Below, piece after piece: positions 24,763 to 34,407 of a DNA stretch of 64,000 bases (position 1 is the first letter of the stretch; every line of letters starts with the position of its first letter). The position numbers and the translations under genes are program-made. Below the pieces are notes generated by a model. The model worked only from the letters and a program-made list of their open reading frames with translations, was not told where the DNA came from and searched no databases. The DNA comes from an uncultured Clostridia bacterium. GTDB taxonomy: Bacteria; Bacillota; Clostridia; Christensenellales; UBA1242. The DNA lies in NCBI GenBank assembly GCA_934757855.1, contig CAKVLR010000001.1, forward strand, positions 248,001-312,000. The letters are read 5' to 3'.

Positions 24763-26916
24763 TTATTTTTGTTCTATTGTATTAAGATTTTTTTGCATTT
24801 CCACTTTTTTCTTTCCAAACTTATATTGCAAAATTCGTAATGAATTGAGAATTGCAAGTAAAGTAACTCCAACATCAGCAAACACCGCAATCAACATTCC
24901 TTCGGAAAAAATACCGCAAAGTTCTAGCACGATTATCAATATTTTTGTTACCAACGCAAAAACGATATTTTCCCAAACCACTCTACGAGTAAATTTTGAT
25001 AGTTTATGCAAATCTTTAATCTTCCCTGGGTCATCATCAACTACGACAATATCGCTCGCCTCCACTGTCGCAGGACTCCCTGCTAGCCCCATACTAATAC
25101 CCAAATCGGCACGCGATAGACTAGGCGCATCGTTTATACCATCACCAACAAACGCCGTATAACTCCCCGCTTTTTGCTTCTTTAAATCTTCTTCCAAAAC
25201 GGCATATTTTTGCTCAGGAGTAAGCCCCGCTTTGTAGTCATCAATCTCCAACGCTTGTGCCACATGCGAAGTAACTTGATTGTTATCGCCACTTAGCATA
25301 CTTAAATTAACTTTATTTGCTTTGAGATATTCGCACAATGCAACCGAATTTGTCTTTAATGAATCAGCAAGCAAAATTTTGCCGATAGGCTTTTCATTTA
25401 CAAAGACTTGAATACTTGTCAACTCATCAGCCGAATTGCGCGATACATTACCTACAAAAATTGCATCGCCCTTGTAAGTGTAACTTACACCATTACCGCT
25501 ATTTTCTACAAAATCTTGTACTTCTTCGAGAGGTAGCCCGTGCGCACGGTGTTGAATTGCTCTTGCAATCGGGTGAATACTATTTTGCTCACCCAAAACA
25601 GCTAATTTCAGCACATCTTGAGTCGAATATTTTGAGTCAAGCGAAACAATGTCGCGCACTACAAACTGCCCTGTTGTAAGCGTACCTGTTTTATCAAAAA
25701 TAACACGATTTAGTTTTGCGGACACATCAAGGTAATTGCTACCTTTTATCAAAATTCCATTTTTACTTGCTTTACCTAAGGCACTGAAATATGCCAGTGG
25801 CACACTAATAGCAAACGCGCACGGACAAGAAATAAACAACAAAATCAACGCGTAATATAGTCCGCTTGTGAGAGGTTTACCCAAAATCCAACTACCAAAG
25901 AACACCACAACTGCAAGTCCTATTACCGCCAAAGTGTACCACTTTGCAAACTTATTGATAAAAGTTTCTGTCTTGCTCTTTTTATCGTTCGCGTTATCAA
26001 TCAAGTTCATAATTCGCGCAACCGCACTTTCACGATAAAGGCTAGTAGTTTCAATCTCCAAAACCCCATCAAGCAAAATTGTACCCGCAAGCACTTGACT
26101 ACCTTTGCTCATACTGATAGGCAAACTCTCACCCGTCAAATGACTAATATCACAACTCGCGCTCCCGCTAGTCACAAGTCCGTCCAACGGCACACGCTCG
26201 CCCGGTCTTACTTTTATGATACTGCCGATTTTTACCTCATCTGGGTGTACTTTGTGTTCATGATTTCCGTGTACAAGCATAGCAAAATCAGGCTGAATTT
26301 CCATTAAATTGCTAATATTTTTTCGCGAGTTTGCAAGCACGCTGGCTTCAAGCATTTTACCTATATTATATAGTATAATTACCATTAGGCATTCTTCAAT
26401 TCCCTCGCCGAGTGCCAAAAAGCCTTCTTCCACAATGGTGTTGAAAAGTCCCAAACCGAACGCACCTAATACTGCAATCGTAATCAGTAAATTTTCACCA
26501 ATATTTTTGCTTTTAAACAACTGCACGCACGCTTTGTACGCAGTTTTCCACAAAAGTAAACACATACCGATACTGACTAAGACCAAACTAGTCCAAACTG
26601 GCATAGGCACAAAAAGCCCAACAAATCCTACAATCGCACCTATCAAAAAGATAAAAAAGTCTAAATTGAAAAACTTTTTTACCGCTGAGGCTTTGGAGTT
26701 GTCGTGTACAATCTCAGCATCTGGCTCAGTATTGTAAACGGCGCGTTTGAGTTCTTGATAAAAGTCATCAGTTCTGTCCGTTTCAAAAGTGAGTTTCATT
26801 GTGGCAAAATTATAACTAACATTCGTAAAGCCTTTAATTCTTGCGATACTTGTTTCCAAATGTTTGGCACATTGCGCACAATCAACATTCCTAATTTCAT
26901 AAATATATCTTTTCAT
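24763..26916 (-). CDS. Heavy-metal P1B-type ATPase (Cd/Zn/Pb exporter type)
   Basis: 717 residues. N-terminal HMA domain with the CAQC metal site (DCAQCAKHL near residue 13); then six to eight membrane helices. The ion-binding SCPCAFAI motif (CPC), the phosphorylation motif DKTGTLTTG, the actuator TGE (HLTGESLPI) and the hinge GDGINDAPSLSRAD are all present. The final membrane segment and short basic tail follow the ZntA/CadA pattern. It should export soft divalent metals across the cytoplasmic membrane; exact metal is inferred. No ArsR/CmtR-type metal regulator lies beside it. It has its own promoter. Confidence 0.92.
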   Translation of the reverse strand: MKRYIYEIRNVDCAQCAKHLETSIARIKGFTNVSYNFATMKLTFETDRTDDFYQELKRAVYNTEPDAEIVHDNSKASAVKKFFNLDFFIFLIGAIVGFVGLFVPMPVWTSLVLVSIGMCLLLWKTAYKACVQLFKSKNIGENLLITIAVLGAFGLGLFNTIVEEGFLALGEGIEECLMVIILYNIGKMLEASVLANSRKNISNLMEIQPDFAMLVHGNHEHKVHPDEVKIGSIIKVRPGERVPLDGLVTSGSASCDISHLTGESLPISMSKGSQVLAGTILLDGVLEIETTSLYRESAVARIMNLIDNANDKKSKTETFINKFAKWYTLAVIGLAVVVFFGSWILGKPLTSGLYYALILLFISCPCAFAISVPLAYFSALGKASKNGILIKGSNYLDVSAKLNRVIFDKTGTLTTGQFVVRDIVSLDSKYSTQDVLKLAVLGEQNSIHPIARAIQHRAHGLPLEEVQDFVENSGNGVSYTYKGDAIFVGNVSRNSADELTSIQVFVNEKPIGKILLADSLKTNSVALCEYLKANKVNLSMLSGDNNQVTSHVAQALEIDDYKAGLTPEQKYAVLEEDLKKQKAGSYTAFVGDGINDAPSLSRADLGISMGLAGSPATVEASDIVVVDDDPGKIKDLHKLSKFTRRVVWENIVFALVTKILIIVLELCGIFSEGMLIAVFADVGVTLLAILNSLRILQYKFGKKKVEMQKNLNTIEQK

Positions 26917-26938
26917 TTTTACCTACCCTATAAGTTCT

Positions 26939-26967
26939 ATAATATAATTTAATTACATTTAAGTCAA
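26939..26967 (-). promoter_or_regulatory. Sigma-A-type promoter for the metal ATPase
   Basis: Minus strand TTGACT, 17 bases, TATTAT, 23 bases before the start. No clear operator palindrome seen around it. Confidence 0.65.
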
Positions 26968-27036
26968 TAACTTTTTAATGAAATTTGCAAATTTCTCAAT
27001 ATTTTTAACAATTTAAAATGAAACACTTAAAAATGA

Positions 27037-27065
27037 TAGACTTTTATCACCAAATATGCTATAAT
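27037..27065 (+). promoter_or_regulatory. Promoter for the small zinc-ribbon gene
   Basis: TAGACT, 17 bases, TATAAT. It implies a ~105-base 5' leader before the ATG at 27177, AT-rich and without a structure I can name. Confidence 0.6.
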
Positions 27066-27176
27066 CAAGCACATAAAACTACATAATACTTTAGGTAATC
27101 TTAATTTGTTTAAATTAATTTATGAAGAAATTTTTTAATTATTATCGCAGTTTTAAATTCACAATGGAGGAGCAAA

Positions 27177-27344
27177 ATGGCTGACATCACTATTGTCTGC
27201 AAAGATTGCGGTAAAGAATTTGTGTTTACCGAAGGCGAGCAACAATTCTACAACGAAAAAGGCTTTTCTCAACCAGTTCGTTGTCCTGAGTGCCGTAAAG
27301 CAATGAAGGCACGCCGTGAGCAACAAAAACAAAATGTTGCTTAG
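27177..27344 (+). CDS. Small zinc-ribbon protein
   Basis: 55 residues, MADITIVCKDCGKEFVF at the start and VRCPECRKAMKARREQ near the end: two CxxC pairs ~28 residues apart, a zinc ribbon of the zf_Tbcl (probable zinc-binding domain) type found in many Clostridia. Basic C-terminal helix suggests nucleic-acid or ribosome contact. Perfect RBS GGAGGAGC before the ATG, its own promoter with a ~105-base leader, and its own terminator: a well-expressed monocistronic gene. Family role is unknown. Confidence 0.85.
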   Translation: MADITIVCKDCGKEFVFTEGEQQFYNEKGFSQPVRCPECRKAMKARREQQKQNVA

Positions 27345-27351
27345 TTTAAAC

Positions 27352-27385
27352 AAAAAGACATCTTGCTGATGCCTTTTTTGTTTTT
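27352..27385 (+). terminator. Intrinsic terminator after the zinc-ribbon gene
   Basis: AAAAAGACATC / GATGCCTTTTTT with one mismatch and a five-base loop, followed by T-rich sequence. Confidence 0.8.
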
Positions 27386-27475
27386 TTAACTTGTTTTATT
27401 TTTCAATAAAGCAGGTGTAAAGTAACTATAATATCGATTTTCCCATACTTTGTTTTTGGAATTTATATACGCAAA

Positions 27476-27500
27476 AAAGACTATTTTTTAAATAGCCTTT
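27476..27500 (-). terminator. Terminator after the repeat lipoprotein
   Basis: Minus strand AAAGGCTATTT, AAA loop, AAATAGTCTTTTTT, immediately after the stop. Confidence 0.75.
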
Positions 27501-27504
27501 TTCA

Positions 27505-30348
27505 TTATTCGCTTTCAGTTGTGGTTATTTTAGCGTAATGGTGTCCCCTAGCAATGCTACCACCATTATAGTTGTAAGTAATTAAAGCAGTGAGTACTCC
27601 TTCTTCCAAATTGCCACCAAACTGAAACTCAGCCCCTACCAGAACCAGAGTAGAACTCGTTATTTCATTGTTTTTTGAGATTGTGTATTTAATATTAGCA
27701 ACTGAAATTTCGTGCCAATCTTCAACTGGATTTTCCTTGCTTACCGTTGCATTTGCAAATAAAACTTTGTAAGTTCCGTTGTCATTTTTGATTTCAAACG
27801 TCTTAGAGTCATTATCAATATTTTTATATACCCCAACAAAAGCCTCCAAAGCGCTATTGTTGGTAGTTACATTGGTAAAGGTAATCTTCTTTGTTATTGT
27901 GCTGTCACCAGTAAGTTGATAAGAAATATTGATTTCTTTTAAACCAGCAATCTTGTTTAAATCAAAATCGTATGGATATTCATCAACCATTTGCCCAACA
28001 GTAAATGTGCCTTTATCACACACATAAGAAATGTTTACTTTTTGGTGAATTGTACCAATAGAAATATCATTTCCAGTTTGTTCATCTACTACTAAAACAA
28101 AAGTAATTATACTATTGCCGTCATTCTGACAAGTAAAATCATCAGTAACTAATGCATAGTCACCGTAATTTGTAAACATATATAAGCCTGCGGTGTTTAT
28201 AGCCCTTGTTATAGTCTGGAAAGAACGGATTAGTTCGCATTTTTCGCATATAACATCAACAACATATTGTTGTCCAACCACAATGTATTTCTCGTGAAAT
28301 CTCCATATTGATTCGCCGTGCGGTACACTAATAGTATTGGTAGTCGCTTCTGATTCTAAGTATTGTGAATTTTCTGCTAATTTGATACTTACGCTAATTT
28401 TGCCATCTGCACAAGTGGCTTGTAAACGATTTTCTGTACTCCACTCACTGTCATTAAATTTGTAAAGTGCGCCCTCAACAGGTGTCACAACTATATATTC
28501 CGCATCATCAATAGTTTGAACATTCATTTCTAGACTAGGCGCGCTTTGAGTGAGTTTCTGCATAGTGTATTCAATAGCAGTTGCAGGTTCACTTTCATTG
28601 TAATCGTTAGTTGCCACATATTTAACAGTAATGTTGTATGTTTCGCCAATAGTCAAATTCTCAAAAATATTACTTTCTTGCCAACCAATACCATTATTGA
28701 TAGAATACCAAACATTTTCGTTTTCAAAGCCAATTATTTCCAAATTAAAACCATTTTGCGATATGTTACCTAAGTCAATAGTTGGTGCAGTCCTCGTGAG
28801 TTTTTGAGTAGTAAACTCTACAAATTCAGCACTTGCACTTGCTTTGTAAGTATCATTTTCAGCGTATCTAATAGTTACACTATAAGTAGTGCCGATTGTG
28901 ATTGTAAACACATTGTTGGCTTGCCAACTTTCGCCACCGTTGATTGAATATTCACAAAGGTCATTTCTAGCGATTACCAAAGTTAAGCCCTCTTGCGTAA
29001 TGTCGCTTTCGGTCAGTGTAGGTGCTTCACTACGCACTAATTTTTGCATAGCAAAAGTCAAAGAATTTGAAATTTCACTTGCTAAATGAGTGCTAGTTTC
29101 GTTTAATTTTACTACAATAGTATAAATTCCAGTCACTGACAAGTCGTTGAAAGTATTTTCTGCTTGCCAATTTGCTCCATTGTCAATACTATACATAGCA
29201 TCTTCATTCTCAAAGCCAGAAATTGTGAGACTAAACTCGTTTTGTGTAACATTTGCTTGTGTCAAAACTGGAGTTTGTCTAGCAATTTTTTGCATAGTGT
29301 ATGCAAAATTATCTGCCTTTTCTGTACCATAAAGACTACTAGTTTCAAGCAACTGAACAGTTACCAAATATTCCGTACCTATGGTTAAATTTTCAAAAAT
29401 GTTACTTTCTTGCCAAGTTGTACCGCCGTCAATACTGTATCTAGCAGTTTTGTCCTCAAATCCAGTCACTTTCAAATCAAATCCGTTTTGCACAATATTT
29501 GAACTGCTTAACATTGGCTTAACTTGTGTGTCTTTGTCAAAAGTAATTGTAATGATATTTGACCAATCAGACTTGTAACTTGTGTTAGATTCTTTGTAGC
29601 GAACGCAAACTTTGTAAGTAGAACCTGCAACCAAATTTACAAAAATATTACTATCTTGCGCTGTTTGTCCGCCGTCAATACTATATTCCACCAAATTTGA
29701 AAAACCATTTACGCGGATAGTTTTGTTTGTTTGACTAAAAATTACACTATTCTCACCCAAAAGCGGTGCATCTTGCTGATTTTTTGGCATAGTGAACATA
29801 TATGCATCGCTTGGTTCGCTTTGCGCGTTAGTTTCGGTTTCTTTGTATTTTACGCGAATTGGATATGTTTGCGCGTTTGTGAGATTTGCAAAAATATTTC
29901 CGTCTTGCCAAGTTGCACCATTATCATTACTATACATTGCATTTGTAAAGCCTTGAATAATCAATTTATTGCCTTCAACTACAAAATTGTTGCTTCTAAG
30001 CACTGGTTTTGAAGCGCGAGGCTTACTGATTTTCTTTTCTACAATGTTTGAAATAGGCGATTCTTTGTATGTATCATCAGCCTTAATTTTTACACAGAAC
30101 GAATAGGTTTTGTCGTACACTAAATCAGCAAAAACATTTTTTTCTTGCCAATTTAATCCCCTATCTTTACTATACATTGCGTTACTAAAACCATCTATTG
30201 TGACAGTCTTATCTACAACGACAATATTTGCCATACTTATACTAGGCGCTTCTCTTTCCAAACGGTTATCACCGCACGCAGACAAGAAAAATGCACAACA
30301 GCACAACACCAATGCTGGCAAAAACATCGAGATTTTGCTAAATTTCAT
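27505..30348 (-). CDS. Lipoprotein with eight tandem ~80-residue repeats
   Basis: 947 residues. Signal peptide with lipobox (FFLSAC, Cys near residue 25), so lipid-anchored on the outer face of the membrane. Residues ~34-690 hold eight repeats of ~80 residues built on the pattern GF.N..YSIDGG.TWQ..NIF.NL..G..Y.V.V...E....; copies 4, 5 and 7 are most alike and copy 8 is degenerate. Repeats often end in TMQK before a proline. The remaining ~250 residues are a different domain with CEKCEL-type cysteines and a lipocalin-like TFEIKNDNGTYKVLF strand. Extended stalk-like surface protein; ligand unknown. Repeats resemble fibronectin-like beta sandwiches in length, but I cannot assign a family. Confidence 0.85.
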   Translation of the reverse strand: MKFSKISMFLPALVLCCCAFFLSACGDNRLEREAPSISMANIVVVDKTVTIDGFSNAMYSKDRGLNWQEKNVFADLVYDKTYSFCVKIKADDTYKESPISNIVEKKISKPRASKPVLRSNNFVVEGNKLIIQGFTNAMYSNDNGATWQDGNIFANLTNAQTYPIRVKYKETETNAQSEPSDAYMFTMPKNQQDAPLLGENSVIFSQTNKTIRVNGFSNLVEYSIDGGQTAQDSNIFVNLVAGSTYKVCVRYKESNTSYKSDWSNIITITFDKDTQVKPMLSSSNIVQNGFDLKVTGFEDKTARYSIDGGTTWQESNIFENLTIGTEYLVTVQLLETSSLYGTEKADNFAYTMQKIARQTPVLTQANVTQNEFSLTISGFENEDAMYSIDNGANWQAENTFNDLSVTGIYTIVVKLNETSTHLASEISNSLTFAMQKLVRSEAPTLTESDITQEGLTLVIARNDLCEYSINGGESWQANNVFTITIGTTYSVTIRYAENDTYKASASAEFVEFTTQKLTRTAPTIDLGNISQNGFNLEIIGFENENVWYSINNGIGWQESNIFENLTIGETYNITVKYVATNDYNESEPATAIEYTMQKLTQSAPSLEMNVQTIDDAEYIVVTPVEGALYKFNDSEWSTENRLQATCADGKISVSIKLAENSQYLESEATTNTISVPHGESIWRFHEKYIVVGQQYVVDVICEKCELIRSFQTITRAINTAGLYMFTNYGDYALVTDDFTCQNDGNSIITFVLVVDEQTGNDISIGTIHQKVNISYVCDKGTFTVGQMVDEYPYDFDLNKIAGLKEINISYQLTGDSTITKKITFTNVTTNNSALEAFVGVYKNIDNDSKTFEIKNDNGTYKVLFANATVSKENPVEDWHEISVANIKYTISKNNEITSSTLVLVGAEFQFGGNLEEGVLTALITYNYNGGSIARGHHYAKITTTESE

Positions 30349-30469
30349 ACTTTTTCTCCTTGTTTTTCGTTAAGTTAATTATATTAAATATTTTGAGCAA
30401 AAGTCAACTAAAATATTACCATTGAACGGAATTTTTGAATATTGCATTAATTTTAATACACAAAAGCCC

Positions 30470-30499
30470 AAAAAAGCCCACTGAATACTCAATGTGCTT
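30470..30499 (-). terminator. Terminator after the 523-residue lipoprotein
   Basis: Minus strand AAGCACATTGA, GTAT loop, TCAGTGGGCTTTTTT; ten paired bases with one mismatch and a T-run. Confidence 0.75.
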
Positions 30500-30523
30500 A
30501 ATTTGAATTAAAGTTTATATATT

Positions 30524-32095
30524 TTATTTAAAACTTTGGAAAATAACCTCGTATTGCGCTGGTTCATTACCCAAAATTGGCACAACAGGCAATTCAATTA
30601 TATAGTAAGTTACCTTAGAAATATCAAAGGCTGTATCTTGTTCCACATTTTCACTGTAACCAGCAATAAAGGTTATATTAGCCTCATGGTCTGTATATAT
30701 AAATTCTTGTGAGTTATTTACTTCAAATTCTGTAGTATCTCTCAACCAATATGTTTGCTCTTTTAAAGTACCTGTGTTACCTGTACCGTTTATAATAATT
30801 TGAGGTGTTAAGTAATTCTCTACATTTACCTTAATGATACCACGAGCATTTTCCTCAGTACTTGAAGCAAGGTAAATTTTGTTATTTTCATAATCGCGAT
30901 ATAAGGCTTGACCAAAATCGTAAAAATCTTTGTCAATTTCAACATTTGCGCCTTCCGCCAAACTCCTAAGTTGCATAGTTACAGAAGAAACCTTTGCATC
31001 ATTACCAAACACTACCCCAGACAAAGAAAACTCATATTTAGTTGCATCAAAAGTTGTAGTTAAGAATTCAACATCATTTTTGTGTTGTGTGTTCAAAAAG
31101 TCAAACGGCATTTGGTCGCCCAAAATGTATGTCCATTGATTTCCATTTTTAGTCACATTTAACTCAGTGTCCCAAAGCCAAATTTTAGCATTTGTAAAAT
31201 CAACACCATTTAAGTTTTGAATATCAAAAACTAATTTCTGTTGCAAGTCGGCAGTAGCAATACTATTTGAAATTTCGCCACTTTGGTTTTTTATAGATAT
31301 AATAGCACCCATTTTGTTGTAAATACACATTGATTCAGGGCGGTTAACTTTTGTAGTATCAACTACAAGAGTATTGGTGGTCTTACATTCACTATTAACC
31401 ATAGACCACAACCATTTGCTACTTTGTTGGTCATAAGTTAAGTTCAATTCGTCGCTAAATAGAGGCAACTGACCGGCATCACTCTCATTACCCACAAAAT
31501 ATCCATAAGACTTTGCACAAGTCAACCTTATTGCACTATTATACTGCTCGCTCCATTCACTAATTTTACGAGAAATCACAACATTAGAGTGTTCGCAAGC
31601 ATATAAAAGAGTAGGGTTACCTTCTACATCATCTAGTGTAAACATACTAGCAATTTGCTTTTGCTCCTCTGTCAAATCACTCTTAAACGCAAAATTAAAT
31701 GCAATGCTTTTTTCTTCAATAGTTGCAGTTAGTGCAATATTTTTATTTAATTTTTCAAAAGTAACTGTACCAATTTTTACGGCATCGTTATTAATAATGG
31801 TATCATCAAGTTCTGTGTTTTTTACCCATTCGATAGTTTCGTTATTCGCTTTTAAAATAAGTGTATCAGCATCAAACGAATTTGTGGACCAAAGGTCAAG
31901 AGTCACTGTACTGTTTGCAGAAAATTCACCACCAGTAAACATTTCGGTTGTACCTGTTTTGTAGAAATTTATAGGCACAATACCACTATTAAAGGTAATT
32001 TGATACTCATTCGTGCCACAACCTGCGAATACAATCATAGCAGGCAAAATTGCAAAACAACAAGCAAATACCAGTATTTTTAGATTTTTCAACAT
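30524..32095 (-). CDS. Lipoprotein of unknown function
   Basis: 523 residues. Signal peptide with lipobox VFAGC (Cys near 26), preceded by the strong RBS AAAGGAGAGG. The mature protein is rich in Asn, Thr and aromatic residues with alternating beta-strand character; there is no recognised catalytic motif. A segment near residues 125-180 is more helical (DLTEEQKQIASMFTLDDVEG). It sits just upstream of the repeat lipoprotein but with its own terminator, so the two are separate units. Surface-exposed; binding or structural role is only a guess. Confidence 0.8.
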   Translation of the reverse strand: MLKNLKILVFACCFAILPAMIVFAGCGTNEYQITFNSGIVPINFYKTGTTEMFTGGEFSANSTVTLDLWSTNSFDADTLILKANNETIEWVKNTELDDTIINNDAVKIGTVTFEKLNKNIALTATIEEKSIAFNFAFKSDLTEEQKQIASMFTLDDVEGNPTLLYACEHSNVVISRKISEWSEQYNSAIRLTCAKSYGYFVGNESDAGQLPLFSDELNLTYDQQSSKWLWSMVNSECKTTNTLVVDTTKVNRPESMCIYNKMGAIISIKNQSGEISNSIATADLQQKLVFDIQNLNGVDFTNAKIWLWDTELNVTKNGNQWTYILGDQMPFDFLNTQHKNDVEFLTTTFDATKYEFSLSGVVFGNDAKVSSVTMQLRSLAEGANVEIDKDFYDFGQALYRDYENNKIYLASSTEENARGIIKVNVENYLTPQIIINGTGNTGTLKEQTYWLRDTTEFEVNNSQEFIYTDHEANITFIAGYSENVEQDTAFDISKVTYYIIELPVVPILGNEPAQYEVIFQSFK

Positions 32096-32212
32096 ATTTT
32101 CCTCTCCTTTTTAGGTCTAGTATAACATATATTGTAAGATAAGTAAAACAAATTATACAACAAAACAAATTTTGTAGATATATTTCATTTATATAGAAAG
32201 AATAAGTAATCG

Positions 32213-32866
32213 TTAGATAATTTCCCACACAAAAGTTACCGTGTCGTTTAAATCTATGTTTTCTGGTTGAATTTCAACACTCGAAAAGCACGCCAGCGTT
32301 TCCATTTTGCAATTTCTGCTAACACTGTAATTCGTGTTTGAACGAATATTTAACTCGCCCCAATTATAATCAATGGACAACAAATTTCCTAAACGCACCC
32401 CTGATGCAGAGCAAAGAATTTCCGCCTTTTCCTTTGCGTTTTGAGTAGCCGATTTTAATAATTCACGGCTAACAACCTCTTTATCTCTAACGGTAAACGA
32501 AATAGAAAATTCAGGCTTTGCCACACATTTTGAGATTTCATTCAGCACTTCGGCAAGGCGTTTTGTATCAAAATCAAACTCAACTTTTAAATTGTGGTTA
32601 CATTTGTATCCACAAAAAACCTGCTGATACTGACCATCTTTTTTTACACTCTCGTAATCAATAATTATGTCAAAATTGGTAGTCTTGATTGAATTTTTTT
32701 CAAACCCTATACCCTCAAGGGACTTGTTTAAACTATCTATTTTTTGCGAAGCCAACGCCATAGTCTGCTCATATTCTTTGTCCTTTGTTTCTAGTTCCAT
32801 TGAAACGACAATCAAATCTGGCTTTACCGAAACACTGCCCATTCCTTTAATTGTAATTGTTCTCAT
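32213..32866 (-). CDS. SIMPL-domain protein (DUF541)
   Basis: 217 residues, the full SIMPL domain length. Starts TITIKGMGSVSVKPDLIVVS, the hallmark G.G.v.v.PD... beginning, then SQKIDSLNKSLEGIGFEKNSIKT and a FSISFTVRDKE strand region, ending with the ATQNAKEKAEILCSASGVRLG motif and a final beta region. Most SIMPL proteins are exported; this one has no signal peptide, so it is probably cytoplasmic, as in some Bacillota. Role is unclear (name comes from a signalling interaction in mouse). RBS AGGAGG-like just before the ATG. Confidence 0.85.
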   Translation of the reverse strand: MRTITIKGMGSVSVKPDLIVVSMELETKDKEYEQTMALASQKIDSLNKSLEGIGFEKNSIKTTNFDIIIDYESVKKDGQYQQVFCGYKCNHNLKVEFDFDTKRLAEVLNEISKCVAKPEFSISFTVRDKEVVSRELLKSATQNAKEKAEILCSASGVRLGNLLSIDYNWGELNIRSNTNYSVSRNCKMETLACFSSVEIQPENIDLNDTVTFVWEII

Positions 32867-32988
32867 AATTAGACCTCCTAATGTGAAATAAATATTTTTA
32901 AACCCGCCAAACTTGCAAAATAATTAAACTGCAAATTCAACAAACTTTAAATGTATTATACTATATTTTTAAAAAAAGTGATTAAATT

Positions 32989-34029
32989 TTATAAAGTTGC
33001 TGATTCTAAAAGGGTAATCTTTTTATTATCACAATCCAATTCACATTCGATACCTATAGGAATAATCCCAATAGGTTCAGCGTGTCCAAAATTTACGTTA
33101 TATATTATTGGCAAATCAGGTCGCCCCGCTTCTTCACCGACAACTTTTTTAAATACCTTTTTATATTCTTCATATTTTTCTTCAAATGCTGGCTTACCCA
33201 CCAAAATACCATTTATCACATCAAAAATACCCTGTGCTTGTAATCCACGCAATAACCAACATAGTTGGTACTCTGGCATATTTGTTTCCGATGTTTCTAT
33301 AAATAAAATTTTACCCCTCCATTCATTTGTAGAAGGCCAAATCTTTGTCCCAATTATCTCGATAAAGACATCAGCGCAGCCCCCTAACAACACTCCTTGC
33401 ATTTTTCCTTTTCCCTGCAAAACCTCATATCCATACTTTTCTTTGTGAAAAGTTCTTTGAATATTGGTATTTTCAGGCTTCCACCAAACTTTGTCTTTTT
33501 CATAACTACATATAGGGCTACTCTTAATTTCAAGCCTTTCTTTAGGCATAAATAAAATATCGTTTATTGCTTCTTTTGTATAGTCATTAATTTTTATGTA
33601 CTCGGCAAAATTATTCATAACACTCGCTCCATAGTATGAAATAACCCCTGCTTTATACATCATAAAGTGGTTTGAAGTTGTATCTGAAAAACCTGTAAAT
33701 ATTTTTGGATTGTTTCTAATAACCTCAAAATCAATATATGGCAAAATTCGAATAGCATCATCACCACCTATTGCATTAAAGATTGCTTTTATAGATTTGT
33801 CCTTAAACGCATCCATAAAATCTTTCGCCCGTGCTTCAGGGTGCTTATCGAGAAATTCAATCCCTTTTAGAGCATTAGGCATTACCACAACTTCTAGACC
33901 AAATTCTTTTTCCAGCCTTTCTTTTGCTATATCAAGTTTGTGAATTGCCCAATTTTCGCCAAGCATACCACTTGATAAACTAACTATTGCAACCTTATTT
34001 CCTCTTTTTAATCTCTCAGGTTTTAACAT
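32989..34029 (-). CDS. S66 family serine carboxypeptidase (LD-carboxypeptidase/MccF type)
   Basis: 346 residues, right for peptidase family S66. The Ser-Glu-His triad can be placed: Ser115 in FTGFSDTTSNH, Glu near 240 in FIETSE, His near 315 in NFGHAEP. The GIIPIG segment near the end is also typical. Family members cleave LD-tetrapeptides in murein recycling or, as in MccF, detoxify microcin C-like aminoacyl nucleotides. The FSDTTSNHFMMYKAG context and larger insertion resemble the MccF-like branch; choice between roles is inference. No signal peptide, so cytoplasmic. RBS GGAGG precedes the ATG. Confidence 0.88.
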   Translation of the reverse strand: MLKPERLKRGNKVAIVSLSSGMLGENWAIHKLDIAKERLEKEFGLEVVVMPNALKGIEFLDKHPEARAKDFMDAFKDKSIKAIFNAIGGDDAIRILPYIDFEVIRNNPKIFTGFSDTTSNHFMMYKAGVISYYGASVMNNFAEYIKINDYTKEAINDILFMPKERLEIKSSPICSYEKDKVWWKPENTNIQRTFHKEKYGYEVLQGKGKMQGVLLGGCADVFIEIIGTKIWPSTNEWRGKILFIETSETNMPEYQLCWLLRGLQAQGIFDVINGILVGKPAFEEKYEEYKKVFKKVVGEEAGRPDLPIIYNVNFGHAEPIGIIPIGIECELDCDNKKITLLESATL

Positions 34030-34082
34030 AAAAATCCTCCATTTTTAATCAATCAATTATATCATAAATTAACAAAAAACAA

Positions 34083-34131
34083 AAAGAAAAAACTCACAAT
34101 TTTATGAAATTCACAAAACTATGAGTTTTTG
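34083..34131 (-). terminator. Terminator after tRNA-Ser
   Basis: Minus strand AAAAACTCA ... TGAGTTTTT stem closing a long loop with internal AATTTCATAAAATT pairing, followed by TTCTTTTTG. Confidence 0.7.
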
Positions 34132-34151
34132 GCTTAACTAAGCCATTTTAA

Positions 34152-34239
34152 TGGCGGAAGGCTAGGGATTCGAACCCCAGGTGCCTCTCAGCACAACGGT
34201 TTTCAAGACCGCCGCTTTCGACCGCTCAGCCAGCCTTCC
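34152..34239 (-). tRNA. tRNA-Ser (anticodon TGA)
   Basis: 88 bases with encoded CCA and a long variable arm, as expected for serine. Acceptor GGAAGGC/GCCTTCC, D-arm GGCTGAGCGGTCGAAAGCGG, anticodon loop CTTGAAA reading TGA, T-arm with GGTTCGAATCC. Decodes UCN. Confidence 0.95.
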
Positions 34240-34407
34240 ATATTCGCTCCGCTTGATGCGTATAGATTTATTATACACAAAAATGAAAAATATTTCAACT
34301 GTTTTTTCAAAAAAAATCAAAAAATTTTAATTTATATAAAAAAACACTCATCTAACCATTTAGACCAGTGCTTTCATTTTCAAATTAGTATTTAGCATTA
34401 TTTGCAT

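Noticed and set aside
24763..26916. Copper-transporting P-type ATPase
   Set aside because: The CPC motif alone does not decide; the single CAQC HMA domain and membrane segment pattern fit Zn/Cd types better, so only a general call was made.
26917..27176. Named riboswitch or small RNA in the leader of the zinc-ribbon gene
   Set aside because: AT-rich, with no conserved core that I can recognise.
27159..27353. 64-residue minus-strand frame over the zinc-ribbon gene
   Set aside because: The plus-strand gene has two CxxC pairs, an excellent RBS, a promoter and a terminator.
29281..29330. Further TACTATGCA copies inside the repeat lipoprotein (TGCATAGTGTATGC)
   Set aside because: They encode the conserved TMQK ends of the protein repeats and lack the unit spacing.
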